Source: Piezodorus guildinii (lineage: Eukaryota > Arthropoda > Insecta > Hemiptera > Pentatomidae). From it: DNA of 64,000 bases. The stretch is taken from contig CM041298.1 of assembly GCA_023052935.1 (NCBI GenBank), positions 58,956,217 to 59,020,216 of the forward strand, given 5' to 3'. The notes under the pieces were generated by a model. The model was not told where the DNA came from. It was given only the letters and a program-made list of their open reading frames with translations, and did no database searches. Each line of letters opens with the position of its first letter. Position 1 is the first letter of the stretch. This document shows positions 12,180-24,279 of this stretch, piece by piece. The position numbers and the translations under genes are program-made.

Positions 12180-12700
12180 ACTGTATTTAAACACTTCCGA
12201 AAGATATTGGCTGTACCGAGGAGAAGTGTTTTCTGTCCTTCCAGAACACCTTAGCAAATGCTTTCCAAATGGATGAGACCATTACATGAAACCATTATTG
12301 GATAGACCTTTATATGATCCAGCCTAAAAGTAGTCGAAGTTCCTGGCACTGGTCTTGATATTTTTTCCGCAACTGTATTGCCGGTATCTATGACGTAGCC
12401 ATAGTTTACATTTCTATCAATAACGACTACATCTGGCATATTGTTTACTATCAGATGATCAGTAATTGTCCCAATATATTGTTTGTTATCTGCTGAGAGT
12501 ACCTGTTTTTGCTCATATCGATAATCAGGAAACTGGCCATGTGGTATAATAATGTTAGCGATTGGTATATAATTTTCGCCTGTTTTTATGCCTCAAGGGT
12601 AGTCTTTCCCTGCCAATGCTGACACACAGAGATATATGCTGGATAGTAGCCGTTTTACAAAGACGACATTCTTTCATTTATATCTTCTCCACATAAGTAC
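12180..12700 (-). pseudogene. LINE C-terminal domain remnant (other clade)
   Basis: Minus-strand translation gives a Cys-His motif region (CRLCKTATIQHISLCVSAL), then MPDVVVIDRNVNYGYVIDTG, then EKISR and DHIKVYPIMVSCNGLIHL. The order zinc finger, then D-x-V-V-I-D-R..IDTG, then VYPIMVSCNGLI matches the domain found after the RT in several LINE families, where it reads like VVIDR..LIDIAVP..EK..VIPVVI. Stops and small shifts break it. It is not the Jockey family seen elsewhere here. I cannot fix the clade. Confidence 0.5.
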
Positions 12701-12849
12701 TTCCAATTAAACCACTTCATCCTGAAATGCCAAAATAAGCCCTCCGGCTACGGGAAACAACTGACCTTTATTAGAACAGAAGGTAAATGCTTCTCAGTTT
12801 ATTCAGTGGTAAAACCTACCATGACTTATTCTTCCAACATTTATTATTT

Positions 12850-13800
12850 TTTTAAATATATTTTATTGAAATGTACAACTGTATATTATAATACATCAAG
12901 TAAATATGCTGATAAAAGATAGTTTACACGAAAAACATGAAGATAAACTGGCCATTGGCAGCACTCTAGTAATCAATCTGAACAAGAAGGTCTCGAGGCC
13001 ATCTTCTTTTCAGACGCCTCGGAGGATTGTCAGGAATGGAAGAGGAAGCAAGGATTGAAACTAGTGGGTTAGAGTGGGGAGTGGAGTTTCTCATGGAAGG
13101 AATTGATACCCGGTTCGGGCCAAATCAGCCACAGAGGGAATATTAAGGTCTTTATCGATGAGCTCATTCGTGAAAAAATAAGCAGTATTTAGGATTTTAG
13201 ATTGTAAGGATCGAATACGGGAAGAATTTTATGATTTAGTAGAGCCCTCCGTTAGTCCAGATAGGTCTTATGATGGTCATGTAGATGAGTCTTTTGTAGT
13301 TAAGTGGAAGTTTAGAGCGTTTGTCTATTAAGTGGCGAAGTAACCGAAAGCGGCGAGCAGTTTCGTGTCGTTTCAGTCTAGTGTGCGGATTTCATGTTAA
13401 GCGTTTGTCAAGTAGAAGTCCTAGGTAGCGGATCAGTTCAACTGGAACAAGCGGAATATTATTATTTGATACTATAGGGCGGATGTCATAGGTTTACGAC
13501 GTAGGGTGAAGGTAATTTGGTGGGATTTGTTGGAATTTATTTTAATTCTCCAATTCTGACATCATACCTCAAGGTCTCTGATGTGTTATTGGAGATTTTG
13601 AGTGGCAACAGTGGGATCATTATTGACTGATATTACAAAAGTGTCATCTGCATAAGTGGAAAGGAAAGTATTAGGATGTGATGGGATATCAGCTGTATAA
13701 ACTGTATAGTGAATGGGTCCTAGGATACTCCCTTGAGGAACACCAGCAAACTGGGTAAAAATGGACAAATAGAAACTATTGTTATCAAGTGACAATGGTT
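12850..13800 (-). mobile_element. Jockey-like LINE fragment
   Basis: The 3' end is near 12860. The minus strand then runs up through the conserved C-terminal segment (complement of GGTCTCGAGGCCATCTTCTT) to an RT segment at 13586-13795 with FAGVPQGSILGPIHYTVYTA and STYADDT. The frame is broken repeatedly between these. The 5' end is truncated next to a foldback element at 13797. Confidence 0.75.
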
Positions 13801-13965
13801 GACTGTATGTATATATGAGAGAAGTTGGTTGAGGGTGCAGTCAATTTAACACACAATTAAGCGTAAACTTAATTTAATTTATTTTATTTTAAATTGACTA
13901 TTTAAAAATTAAATTATTTTAAATTGACTGCAACCTCAACCAACTTCTCTCATATGAAACTATTG
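13797..13965. repeat. Family D foldback (core deleted)
   Basis: Arms at 13813-13847 and 13920-13954 are inverted repeats (ATATGAGAGAAGTTGGTTGA; CAACCTCAACCAACTTCTCT), separated by about 70 AT-rich bases. The outer sequence (GGTTGACTGTATGTATATAT) matches the start of the 35520 element, but the GAAACG stem-loop is absent. Confidence 0.55.
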
Positions 13966-14597
13966 TTATTTATTCTGAAGGATCTGTCGAAAGGTAGGAC
14001 TTTATAATGAGGAAGTACGCTCCCAACTTTTAATCAGAATATTCATCGGTAGAAACCTCTTTGTTAAGATAAAGCCGTGCGTTGTCCAACTACTATATTG
14101 CACATTAAATGGAATTACTGTCTAGAAAGCTATATCTAAAATGCTGTACTCTGAACCTCCTCGACTGACAAAAAGTCCCCTGCCTCCTTCTCTTGTTGTT
14201 CGTATATTCTTTAATCGATAATTTGGGATGTCATTGACTTACTAAAGAAACAGGGCTCTGCTAAAGGATTTAGTTCGTCAAGTTCCTCATTAACCACTTT
14301 AGAACTCTAAAAGTATAAGTCAGTACTGGAAAAACCTATAATTTTTTGGGGAATTGTTCATATCTAAAAGTTTAATTGTTCTTCTTTGAACATTTAATTA
14401 CTTACTTATTTTCTCTTTATAGTTTTCAAATATTCTTATTGCAATACTACCATCTTGTTTTATTTTTGCATCTTTACTTTATTACTGTCATCTTACTATC
14501 ATTTTACATTTGATTTCATGTTTGTTTAAATATTTTATTTCTGCCATCATATCATTGTATCTAACTAATAACATTGGTTGTTATCTTGCTTCTCTTA

Positions 14598-14636
14598 GCC
14601 CCGATGAAGGCCCACAAGGTAGACCGAAACGTCGGC
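14598..14636 (+). other. Hammerhead-like core motif (family D fragment)
   Basis: CCCCGATGAAGGCCC, then a loop, then AGACCGAAACGTCGG. It shares GATGA..GAAACG with the foldbacks at 35520 and 45809. The CTGANGA box is altered to CCGATGA here, so catalysis is unlikely. Confidence 0.35.
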
Positions 14637-14679
14637 ACACAATTTAAAATAAATACTGTTTGCTAATGTGTATTTTGTT

Positions 14680-15990
14680 CGTATTTTGTAATTTTTTTTT
14701 GTTCTCATCGGTAAAATAAACTACATTATTATGAATTTTTGCATTTACTAGATTTTCAGCTGACAGATACGTTCTACGTGTACATGGTAGACAAAGTCAT
14801 TACTCTTCTTCTAGAATTCTAAAAGTTCGCTAAATCATAATATTTATAATAATCTAAATCGCTGTTTTTTTTCGTTTTTTTTTTTTTGTTTTTTTTAGCT
14901 CTATTTTTGCTTTGTTAGTTATCACTCCTCTTTTATCATTCTATATTCCCAAAGTGTTTCGTATTTCTCGACCAGATCAGATGCAAGGAAGGAACATTCC
15001 TCACGGCAAAGCAAGAGATTCTTTTAAGAGGGAAAGAACATTCCAAGAATTCTGACCAGAGGTGAAGGCGTAGTTCTGTCTCAACTAAAATTACAATTGG
15101 AGAAACGCAATCGAAATTCCATTGCAAAGGAATTAACCTGAAATTTCATCATCCTAAACCTCTACCACGATCACTATACGGCTTTACATACAACCCTACT
15201 CAAAGATTGAAACGGCAGTGTCCCCGAAAAGTCAATATTTATATTGCAGTTCTGACTTAGGCCAGATTCTCCTCTCAAGTGCTGCATATTTGTGGCTACG
15301 GGGCCCTCACTCAAAATCACACCAGTGATCGGCTGAGAGAGAGGCGCTGGGATACCTTGGGTTCTGGATTTCTCTCCACTAGTTGAGGGACAAGCACAGC
15401 CTGCGGTTTCTCCATCATTTATTAAATATGCATGAGTGTGTTTATGTATGTTCATTTAAGTTTGTATCTTTAGGTTTTTTAAAAATTTGAAATGTTTATA
15501 AGTAATTTGAATTTACATTTTTTTTTTTTTTTTTAATATTGAAACGATGTCTCATAGCATTGTTACTATTTATCATATTGAAACAAATTGTAATATACCT
15601 CAATGAAAAAAGAAAAGTTTCATAAAAGCACTGCATATTACATTAAGGTACGCTAACTAAATATTTTGCTATTATCGTTGCTGGATTATTAGAGACGTGT
15701 CATTGAGAGCCAGTTTGAAAGGATATAATATTTGCATAATAAGTTTATGAATTTCCCCAATTATAATTTTTTTTTTTTTTTTAGATTAAACGAGTAAATC
15801 TCTTTACTTGATATTATTAAAATAAATCAAACTAGATGACAATTTGTAATTAGTTTAAAAAAGTATTTTCACAATTTATTATAATAAATGATGTCAAGGA
15901 TTTGACAACTGGGTGCACAACCTTCAACATCATTTCAACGAAACATACCGCAATGCAGTGATTTTCACCTAATCATAAAATTTGTCAACC
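14680..15990. other. Sequence upstream of the split gene, no gene recognised
   Basis: It holds T-runs and two minus-strand ORFs (14936-15127, 15174-15455). The second has balanced composition and contains GETAGCACPSTSGEKS, but I recognise no family. This is where an unseen first exon or promoter of the split gene could lie; I cannot identify either. Confidence 0.35.
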
Positions 15991-16055
15991 TGTTGGTGAA
16001 TTCGTGACGAAAATGTATGGTTTATTTACAACACATTTTTTTTTTTCTGTTTCAG

Positions 16056-16140
16056 TTGATATCATCGTTGGGGTCAACTGGTGCTTATGTAATTCCAAAT
16101 TATTACCCCGTTTATGTTGGTTTCAATCCGCTAAATCAAG
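16056..16140 (+). CDS. Exon a: signal-peptide tail and start of the mature protein
   Basis: The exon follows a strong acceptor (T-run, CTGTTTCAG, ending at 16055) and stops at the donor AAG|GTAAAT. It encodes 28 residues, LISSLGSTGA then YVIPNYYPVYVGFNPLNQ, plus the first base of an Ala codon. The first ten residues look like the end of a signal peptide, with likely cleavage after STGA. There are two ways to read the start. Either an unseen upstream exon supplies the Met and hydrophobic core, as is common in insect secreted genes, or translation starts at the in-frame ATG at 16017. The second reading turns the T-run into hydrophobic codons (MVYLQHIFFFLFQ). An out-of-frame ATG at 16013 weakens it. 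Confidence 0.7.
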
Positions 16141-16429
16141 GTAAATATATCTTTAAATTTGTTAATTTTTGTTTAGTTAATATTAAAATTAGGCCAAGGT
16201 TCAAACCAGTCAAAATCATTTGTATTTTATTCTTTTTTACCTGTTATTCTATATTATTTGATGAACCAAAAGCAATTAAAGAATTCATTATTAGTTTCCT
16301 ATATTCTAGAGCGCATGCTATGCTCTTTTGTAAAATAATAACATTGTCCAAATGGTACTTTGAGCTTTCCCAATATTTATAAATGATGATTTTATATTTT
16401 GCAATAGTTTAGACCTCAATTGTATAGAT

Positions 16430-16900
16430 TTATTTGTTTTTTCATCAAAATGAGCTAACCAGAAGAGCCACTTTATACCGTGGCTTTAGCACCTATATAC
16501 GATCTTCTCAATAACAGCTGTAACGATTTTAATTAACCTCTCTATATCGATTTTTAATGGGCTTTAATATGATGTAGGTTTCATTCTCATCGAAACAGTA
16601 GGACAGGGCTTAAATGCCGATATTTAAAATTTTCATCTTCTAAAGTACCTTTGATTTTGTAGATTTTTAAACAATTAGACATATCATCTTGTTAGCATTG
16701 ATAAATATTTACAACTAAATTTTATTTACAACTAAAGGAGAAAAGTGCAAAAATATTTTTATTTTTAAAAGTCCCGCAAAATGGTTTCTGTGTGTGTAGT
16801 TAGTCTAGCAGAAAACTGAAATTTCATATTTAAGACAAATATACACCCGAGATGGCCCAGCAACTTTTTTTATAAAAATCGGTCCTACCGGATGTGGTAC
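16430..16900 (-). repeat. Family A copy, rearranged, in the first intron
   Basis: Minus-strand family A landmarks (complement of GAGCTAACCAGAAGAGCCAC, TTAAATGCCGATATTTAAAA and ATTTCATATTTAAGACAA) are present but out of order. The 3'-end motifs follow the internal part, so an internal rearrangement has occurred. Confidence 0.5.
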
Positions 16901-17329
16901 ATTATACTATGCATTTGCATCTTTAAACGTTGGCAGAAAAAAAATAGTTGAAACGACTTAATTGTTCCATTCACTGACCGCCACCCGGACTATTTCCTTC
17001 TAGTAAAACTGAATACAGTTTTTATTTAAATTAACTTAAAACTGTTTTCATAAACGTTTAAGTTTACGTAACAATTCTTAAATTGATTTTAACAGTCTAG
17101 GTAAATAAAAGTCTTGTGTTGTCCTAACCAGATTTTTTAAAAAATAAATTATACTGTGATGGACTGAAAAACATGCTATTGTATTTTCGTTAATTATTTT
17201 CATTAATGTATCTTTTTATCAATGAAAAAAAAGTCCGTCCAATTACCCTCCGCTAATCATCTTTGACACCCTTATTGTTAGATGACACCAAAATATAGGT
17301 CATCCTATAATGATCCTCGGAACTGGATA

Positions 17330-17560
17330 CCATCAGCCATGTCGTTTAAAAATGGCGGGATAATCCATAAAGACCTCAATAACCCATTTGTTGCTGACAG
17401 CCCGAAAATGGATATACCTCATTTGATTCCAAACTACCCGCACACACAAACCTACTTATTCATAACCTCCTATCCCAATATATTCTCGATGCCTATTCGA
17501 AGTGACTAAAAGGCTTCGGGATTTACTAACATAAAAATATCTTTGAAGTGCTACCAATTT
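17330..17560 (+). mobile_element. Jockey-like LINE tail
   Basis: ATCCATAAAGACCTCAATAA and CCATTTGTTGCTGACAG match the Jockey C-terminal sequence (IHKDLN.PFVA). It ends in a variant of the CTACCAAT..3' UTR. Confidence 0.5.
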
Positions 17561-18069
17561 CTTAACAAGACTTTCTAAAGCCCATAATCGCAATCGATCA
17601 ATTTTTCTTGTATTATTTTAATGCAGTTATCAACATTAATAAGAGAATTTTTTAAAAATTGGCGACCGATTAGTGATATAATAATCTCATTGCTCTGTCA
17701 TTTATAATCTAAATAGCTGTATCTCGCGGCTTGGCTTACGAATGATTCATTTTTTGTTGAACTAAATATATCTGTCAGCCATCAGCCACTCTCTTAACAA
17801 TCCACTACGAATAAAGTTATTCCTTAATTTTATTCTGTGAAACTTGCAATAGACACTAGTAGAAGTAGGCGTACCCAAAATTACCGTGTATGCTTTAGCT
17901 TTTTAATGCAATCGTAGCTAATTGTTTGCAGCATACTTTTCAATTAATCCCACCAGATGAATCTTTAACCTAAAAAAAAAAAAAAAAAAAAGGTCTTTTT
18001 TTTAACATATAAGAAACAATTTCCCTTTGATTTGAACAAAAACATTTCAAATGGCCAATAAATTCTAAC

Positions 18070-18680
18070 AAAAAATCCACCAAATAACCTTTACCCTTCG
18101 CCGTAAACTTATTACATCTTATCCTTCAGTATCCTTCAATAACACTTCGCTTGTTCCATTCAAATAGATCCGATATCTAGGAACTTCATCTTCCCAAACT
18201 TCTTACTTGAAATCCCCATACAGGACTGAAACGACAAGAAACTTCCCGATATTTTCGACTACTTCGACACTTACTGTACAAACCTTCCACTAAACTACAA
18301 AAGACTATCATAAGGCCGATATGGACGTACGGAGTGGAGCTTTGAGGCCATCAAATTCTTCCCTTCTCCAATCCATACAATACAAAATCCTGCGAAAATT
18401 TCTCAATGCTCCTCATTTTGTCACGAATATACTCATCCCTAAAACCCTTAATGTTTCATATGTAACTGACTAGGCCAGAAATATGTACCACTAATTTCAT
18501 GACAAACCCATCCCCACTCTAACCCACTAGTTTCAATACTTGCTTCCTCTACAATCATGAATAGCTTTTGCAGATCTACCAATGGGTAGTATCTATATAT
18601 GTGAATCATGACAGTTTAACACTGCATCACATTTTCTATATGTATTTCATTTAACAGTTGTAAATGTCAATAAATACATA
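18070..18680 (+). mobile_element. Jockey-like LINE fragment
   Basis: CACCAAATAACCTTTACCCT starts the similarity (KSHQITFTLR). It runs through the C-terminal region with many indels, to the 3' UTR with AATGGGTAGTATCTATATAT and GTCAATAAATACATA. Confidence 0.65.
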
Positions 18681-18689
18681 TGTTTTTAA

Positions 18690-19400
18690 ACAATATATAT
18701 TCAATAATAATAGAACGTGTTTCCATGGTAGCCTCCATCCTAAACATGGATACGAAGTTACATTATAAATAAAAAATAAAAAAGCATGTACCAATTTGGG
18801 CACCCACTTTATAGATCCTGGGTGTGCTATAGGAGGGTTCCAGTACTCCAAAGCTGCTCCACACCGTCATTGCATATCTAAACAGTAGGACTAGAGGTTC
18901 GTGCTGAAAAAAATTCAGCTTCACAACCATAGTCTGGAAGACTGGAAAAGTGATTGAAATGGTACTTTCATTCATAAATTTACTTCTATTTTCTATTTCT
19001 ATTGTTTTATTTATAATAAGTAAAATATATTTTAATAAATGACTTCTGAGGGATACTAAAAATAATAAATTTACTGAAGCCAGCGTCAAAGGGGATGAAC
19101 CTAGACATCCTTTGGAGAGCAGTGAGGCGATACCGCGAGCAGTGGTTTGATTAATAGGGTGGTGGGGGCGCGAAACCCCTCCCCCTGATCTAGGAGCAGT
19201 AATTACCTCGCCCTAGGGCTCTTCTGTGGGACTCGAGGTGTCAGGGATCTTACACTTCAGTCAATGTTTTTACATTCTTCTTTCTTTCTTGGTAATTAAA
19301 TTTCTTTTTCAAACTGTTCCGAATAAAAGAAAATACAAATCCGCAACTCAATACTTTACAAGCAACCTCCACACACTTGAGTTTAATTTTTTTTACGCGT
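18690..19400. other. No gene recognised
   Basis: Two overlapping minus-strand ORFs lack recognisable domains. A GC-richer patch at 19110-19250 (GGGTGGTGGGGGCGCGAAAC) is unexplained. Confidence 0.3.
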
Positions 19401-19409
19401 AATTATTAT

Positions 19410-19672
19410 TGAAAATCTGGTTCGCGCAGCACACGACTCTCACTTCAACTCCTTTGTTAGAACTAATTTAAGAACTTTTAACTGAAGTAAGGTAGGAAAA
19501 AGGTTAAAGAATTGCACTTAATTTCTATGGAAAATTGTGTTTTCAATTAAATAATCTAATAATTTATATTTTAATTTTATCCGTTTTTATCACTCTCTAT
19601 TACCTTATACAATTTGTAAAATGATAATATATATTCGAAAATTAACAGCTTTTCAACGGTATATTCTACCTC
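19410..19672 (+). repeat. Family A 5' half
   Basis: It starts AATCTGGTTCGCGCAGCACA and runs to AACGGTATATTCTACCTC, where it meets the 3' end of a minus-strand Jockey fragment. The 3' half is absent. Confidence 0.6.
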
Positions 19673-20190
19673 AAGACATGAAGAGAAAATGCCCATTGGC
19701 AGCACTCCACTAGTAATTTAAACTAGAAGGTCTCGAGGCCATCTTTTCAGACGACTCGGAGAATTGTCAGGAATGGAAGAGGAAAAATTGAATCACACTA
19801 GTGGGATAGAGTGGGAGTGGAGTTTATCATGGAAGGTTTGATTACTGGTTCGGGTCAAATCAGCAACATATGGGATGTTAAGGTCTTTATGGATGTGTTT
19901 ATCGTGACAAAATAAGGACCGTTGAGGATTTTGCAAAGGATATTGGATTGTAAGGATTGGATGCCGGAAGAATTTGATGGTTTAGTAGAACCCCAAAGCT
20001 CTACCCCATACTTGTAATAGTCATGTAGATGAGTCTTTTGTAGTTTAGCGGAAGGTTTGAGCGTTTGTACAGTAAATGTTGAAGTAGTCGAAAATGCCGG
20101 ACACTTTGTTGTCGTTTCAGTCATGTATGATGACTCCAAGTAAGACGTTTGTCAAGATGGAGTCCTAGATATCGGATTTGCTTACCCGGG
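19673..20190 (-). mobile_element. Jockey-like LINE fragment
   Basis: The 3' end is near AAAATGCCCATTGGCAGCAC. The ORF at 19855-20139 includes YGVELWGSTKPSNSSGIQSL and QSNILCKILNGPYFVT, the same C-terminal sequence as the element at 8486. It is 5'-truncated with indels. Confidence 0.7.
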
Positions 20191-20813
20191 ACAAGCGATG
20201 TATATACTTACATCAGCAGTTTCGAAAACAGTAGTCTATGTATTTCTATATTTCTTCTTTGAAAATTGTCTTCAGGATTGATGCGGTATGCTGTGTACTC
20301 AGCGAAGTTGAGCAGCAGATCCAAATGGGAATTTCTCCTTCTTCTTCTTCTTGAGCGTTAAATAAACTGAATAGAGTTTTGAAATATGAAAACATTGCCT
20401 CATCGATCTAGCATTAAATGCGACTTATAGTATTTCTACAAACCAGCCATTTATTTGAAAAATTATAACGTAAAAAGTGTTCACAATCAGGTTCATATAT
20501 AAATCTTGTTAGGTTTGTCATCCAACCGTTAATGACTTGAATGATCGAGTAAGGAGAAAGGACTTTGCTACTTAAGGGTTAATAAATAACTATCCGTCTT
20601 TAGTGGTATACCGCAGAACTTCGCATCTCCTAGCTATTAACTTATTTATTTGGTGACTTAACTTGGCAGGTACTAAACTTGCTAACTTTCACTAATAAAA
20701 CATTAATAATATTTCGCGAGTGAGTGGATCTTCCTCTTGTGCAAACACTTAAGGTCATTAATTTGATAAAGTATTTCTAGTAGCAATTTTTGAAAAGTCA
20801 GTGATATTGTGAC

Positions 20814-20840
<27 letters not shown>
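20814..20840. repeat. Poly(A) tract
   Basis: An uninterrupted A-run of about 27 bases, possibly an old retroposon tail. Confidence 0.6.
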
Positions 20841-20847
<7 letters not shown>

Positions 20848-20908
20848 TTGATAAAACGGAACAGTGGTGCCCATATTAATTATGTATATGTGATATACTA
20901 TACATATA

Positions 20909-20919
20909 ATATAATTATA

Positions 20920-20986
<67 letters not shown>

Positions 20987-20988
20987 CA
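20909..20988. repeat. (TA)n microsatellite
   Basis: Nearly pure TA dinucleotides over about 80 bases. Confidence 0.9.
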
Positions 20989-21099
20989 TTCTTTATTATC
21001 CTGTGACATGTCCCTTATACAAGTAATAATTACTGATGTAAAACAGACATTTTTAAATTTGAAGAAAACAATAACAAAAAAAAATTTATTTACAATTCT

Positions 21100-21640
21100 T
21101 TTGAGCCTGGATATTCATTAAGTGATTAAATATGCGGGATTTGAAGGTAGAAAGAGAGTTGGAGTGACGGATGGAAGGAGGGATATAATTCTATAGATTT
21201 GAGGATCGAATGAGAAAGGATCTGTTGAAATGAGCAGTTCTTTGGGCTGCAATGTATAAATCTGAAAGCCTGAAGCGTGTACAACGGGGGTGGACAGAGG
21301 ATTTGAATTGTAAAGGTCAAAAATGTATGACGGACTGTTGGATTGGATTACTTGATGAAGGAATGAGGCAAGGAAATACTTGCGACGATTGGAAGGGTAA
21401 TGCTTCTCCAACTTGCCATAAAATTAGGATACGGAGGTGCACCTAGATCCCCGAAGATGTATCGAACAAAACAATTAATTAAGCGTTTTATTTTTACCTC
21501 GAAATCTCAAGACACACCATCGTATATCGTACAGCAATAGTCGAAATAGGGATATATTAGAGATGTAACGAGTATTTTTCGAGTTTCATGCGGGAATAGG
21601 TGACGGAGGGAATACAGTCGCTTTAAGGTTAAAAAGGTAC
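21100..21640 (-). mobile_element. CR1/L2-like LINE C-terminal fragment
   Basis: The minus-strand ORF 21118-21411 contains RRKYFLASFLHQVIQSNSPS. This matches the pattern RRQYFLGSYLYQTINSQ of the ORF at 55844-56074 and RQYFLGSYLYKTTILN at 56486-56743. The flank at 21430-21640 is also found at 590-800. Frames are broken. Confidence 0.55.
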
Positions 21641-21719
21641 GACGGGATATTTCTGAAATACGTATTGGATTGCTACATTACAGAGCTTACCAACCAATCG
21701 TATATCAATAAATTTAAAA

Positions 21720-22080
21720 AAATGTATTTATTGAGATTTACAACTTTATTAAGGAATATACTAAGTAAACGCACACGAGTAGGGAAACTACCCATCGGCA
21801 GCTATCAAAAAATACTCTAAACAAGAAGGTCCCGGGGCCATCTTATTTTTAGACGCCTCGACGAATTATCAGGGAATGTAGAGGAAACAAGAATTGAAAC
21901 TACTACATAAGAGTGGAGATGGAGTTTGTCATGAAAAGGGTGTAACTTTGTTCAAGCAAAATATGGAATATTAAGGTCTTTATGGATGAGTTTATTCGTG
22001 AAGAAGTAAGAAGTATTTAGGTTTTTACGAAGGTTTTTGGATTGTAAAGGTGCATAGCAATACTGTAGTAATGGTCAATC
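21720..22080 (-). mobile_element. Jockey-like LINE 3' fragment
   Basis: CTACCCATCGGCAGC near 21790, then GAAGGTCCCGGGGCCATCTT, then GGTCTTTATGGATGAGTTTA, are the complement of the Jockey C-terminal end. It is truncated at a CT/AT microsatellite. Confidence 0.6.
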
Positions 22081-22086
22081 AATCTC

Positions 22087-22099
22087 TTTCTCTCTCTCA

Positions 22100-22178
<79 letters not shown>
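22087..22178. repeat. (CT)n(AT)n compound microsatellite
   Basis: About 40 bases of CT repeats run directly into about 50 bases of AT repeats. Confidence 0.9.
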
Positions 22179-22179
<1 letters not shown>

Positions 22180-22237
22180 TAATATGAATTAATATAAAAT
22201 AGTTAATAAAATGTATAATCTCTAAAAAATAATATAT

Positions 22238-23026
22238 TATTAGGGTGATTTAAAAAAATTACCGTTTTTATAATACTCAATATATTTGTTGACATTTCTT
22301 TCTCATTCGGTTTCCAATGTTATTGTTATTGGTATCATTTTCATCCTAATACCATTTTAAATCATTTTGAAAACATTTCATCCCTACTTGTGAGACTCAG
22401 TGTTTGTTAGGCATTCCTTCAAACGAAATGACACTAACTTATGAAATTCAGGTATAATTGCGGATTTATTGGAAACGAAAATTTACAGTCACCGAAACCA
22501 TGCCTTATAAATTTAAATGTGGCGAAACAAGTTACAAATAAAAGATCATGCATTCAATTTTTGAAGGAGTAGTTAACCATGATTTTGTGCCAGATGGGAC
22601 TTCTGTTGATTTAGTACTCTATTCAAAACAGCTGCAACGGATGTACGAAGTTTTGGAGAGGCGATACCGGGCTTAGGTGAATTGGAAGAAAGTTTTGTTC
22701 CGGCCACACAGTTCTCGATATACGAAGCAGAATCTTGCCGAGATAGATGCCATCGAATTTTTACTTCACCTAACATAGCTATTGATCCATTACTTAAGGG
22801 GAAAACCTTTCCTACATTGGAGGTTGTCAAAATTTGTGTTAAAATATGTTTTAATCCGAAGCCTAAAGCTTGGCATCGGTAGAGAATTGAACATTGGCTT
22901 CTAGATGGCAACAAACCACGAAGCATAAGGGACAGTACTTTGATGCCTAAAACTTATTTTAGACAAATTAAATATTAAGTTAATTTAATACTTTAAACGG
23001 TCATTAAACTTCATTCGAACTAATAA
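22238..23026 (+). pseudogene. Mariner-like element with transposase C-terminus
   Basis: Across frames, 22553-22950 reads FEGVVNHDFVPDGTSVDLVL, YSKQLQRMYEVLERR, RPHSSRYTKQNLAEID, and finally SRWQQTTKHKGQYFDA with a stop, which are mariner transposase C-terminal landmarks in the right order. The catalytic region is broken by stops and frameshifts. Imperfect terminal inverted repeats of about 27 bases are suggested by TATTAGGGTGATTTAAAAAA on the left and the complement of a similar sequence ending CTAATA near 23026. At about 790 bp it is shorter than an intact mariner (about 1.3 kb), so it is internally deleted. Confidence 0.6.
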
Positions 23027-23089
23027 TAAGAATAGATTGTTCTATCATTTATTTATATTATAATGTTTTATTTTTATTTTTTATTTTAA

Positions 23090-23720
23090 ATATTTTTTAT
23101 TGAAATTTACAAGTGTATTTTGTAATACAACAAGTAAATATGTTAATAATGATAAAATACATGAAAAAAACGCGAAGAGAAAATGCCCATTGGCATCACT
23201 CCACTAAGTAACTAAACTAGAAGGTCTCGAGGCCATCTTCTTTTCAGGCGCCTCGTAGGATTGTCAGGAATTGAAGAGGAAGCAAGAATTGAAACTAGAG
23301 GATTAGAGTGGGAGTGGAGTTTGTCATGGAAGGATTGATACCTGGTTCGGGCCAAATCAGCCACATATGGGATGTTAAGATCTTTATGGATGAGTTTATT
23401 TGTGACAAAGTAAGGAGCATTGAGGATTTTTCGAAGGATTTTGGATTGTAAGGATTGAATACGGGAAGAATTTGATGGTTTCGTAGAGCCCCAAAGCTCA
23501 ACTCCGTAAGTCCAGATGGGCCTTATGATGGTGATATAGATGAGCCTTTTGTAGATAAGTGGAAGGTTGGAGCGTCTGTCCAGTAAGTGTTGTAGTAAGC
23601 GAAAACGACGGACAGTTTCTTGTCGTTTCAGTCGTGTGTGGGGATTCCATGTTAGACGTTTGTCAATTAGTAGTCCTAGGTAGCGGATCTGTTCAACTGG
23701 AACAAGCGGAATATAATGTT
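23090..23720 (-). mobile_element. Jockey-like LINE fragment
   Basis: The 3' end is near 23090 (TATTTTTTATTGAAATTTAC). The C-terminal landmarks continue through GAAGGTCTCGAGGCCATCTT and the complement of IHKDLN/PFVTN to the complement of YLGLLIDKRLTW near 23660. It is 5'-truncated. Confidence 0.7.
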
Positions 23721-24279
23721 TTTAAATTTAAATTCAGTAAGCATATCATATCATTTTCTAAGAACTTGCAATAGAAAATTACATATATTTTTTTATTCAA
23801 TAAATAATGTTTTTAATTAGTTATCAATATTCCTTTATTGATAACTCATTAACAAAGACTTTGATGAATACGAAATAACTTTTATTTATTCAAGTAATTT
23901 TATACGTATTTATAGAATGCCTCTAATGTGTTGATAATGGATACTTGAGCCTGTAAATGGATATTATATCTCAGTAAATACGTTTGCAAGTTCAATGCAC
24001 TTTGGGGGAAAATGGGCAAGATAGAATGAGATTTCACACCGGACTAATGTGTCATTATTACGTCTAATAACAGTACTTCCTTAAAATAACTGTAGAAGTT
24101 TTTTTGTTTTTTTTTAGTACTCCATTGCTGTATTGTCATAAAACTAACCTTTTTGTTTTCATTCTTCCAATCCACAATTCGACGTCATCATCATAGGCTC
24201 ATTGTCAGAGAATTTCATGCATTATAAAGCACTAAAAAAAATAAAATAATAATAAATAAATGGAGGAGTTCAAAAAGAA

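Noticed and set aside
15174..15455. Possible small gene on the minus strand
   Set aside because: Composition is balanced, but there is no family match, signal peptide or splice context; noted only as unrecognised sequence.
22573..22926. 117-codon minus-strand ORF
   Set aside because: The plus strand in the same place carries mariner transposase landmarks in three frames; the minus ORF has none.
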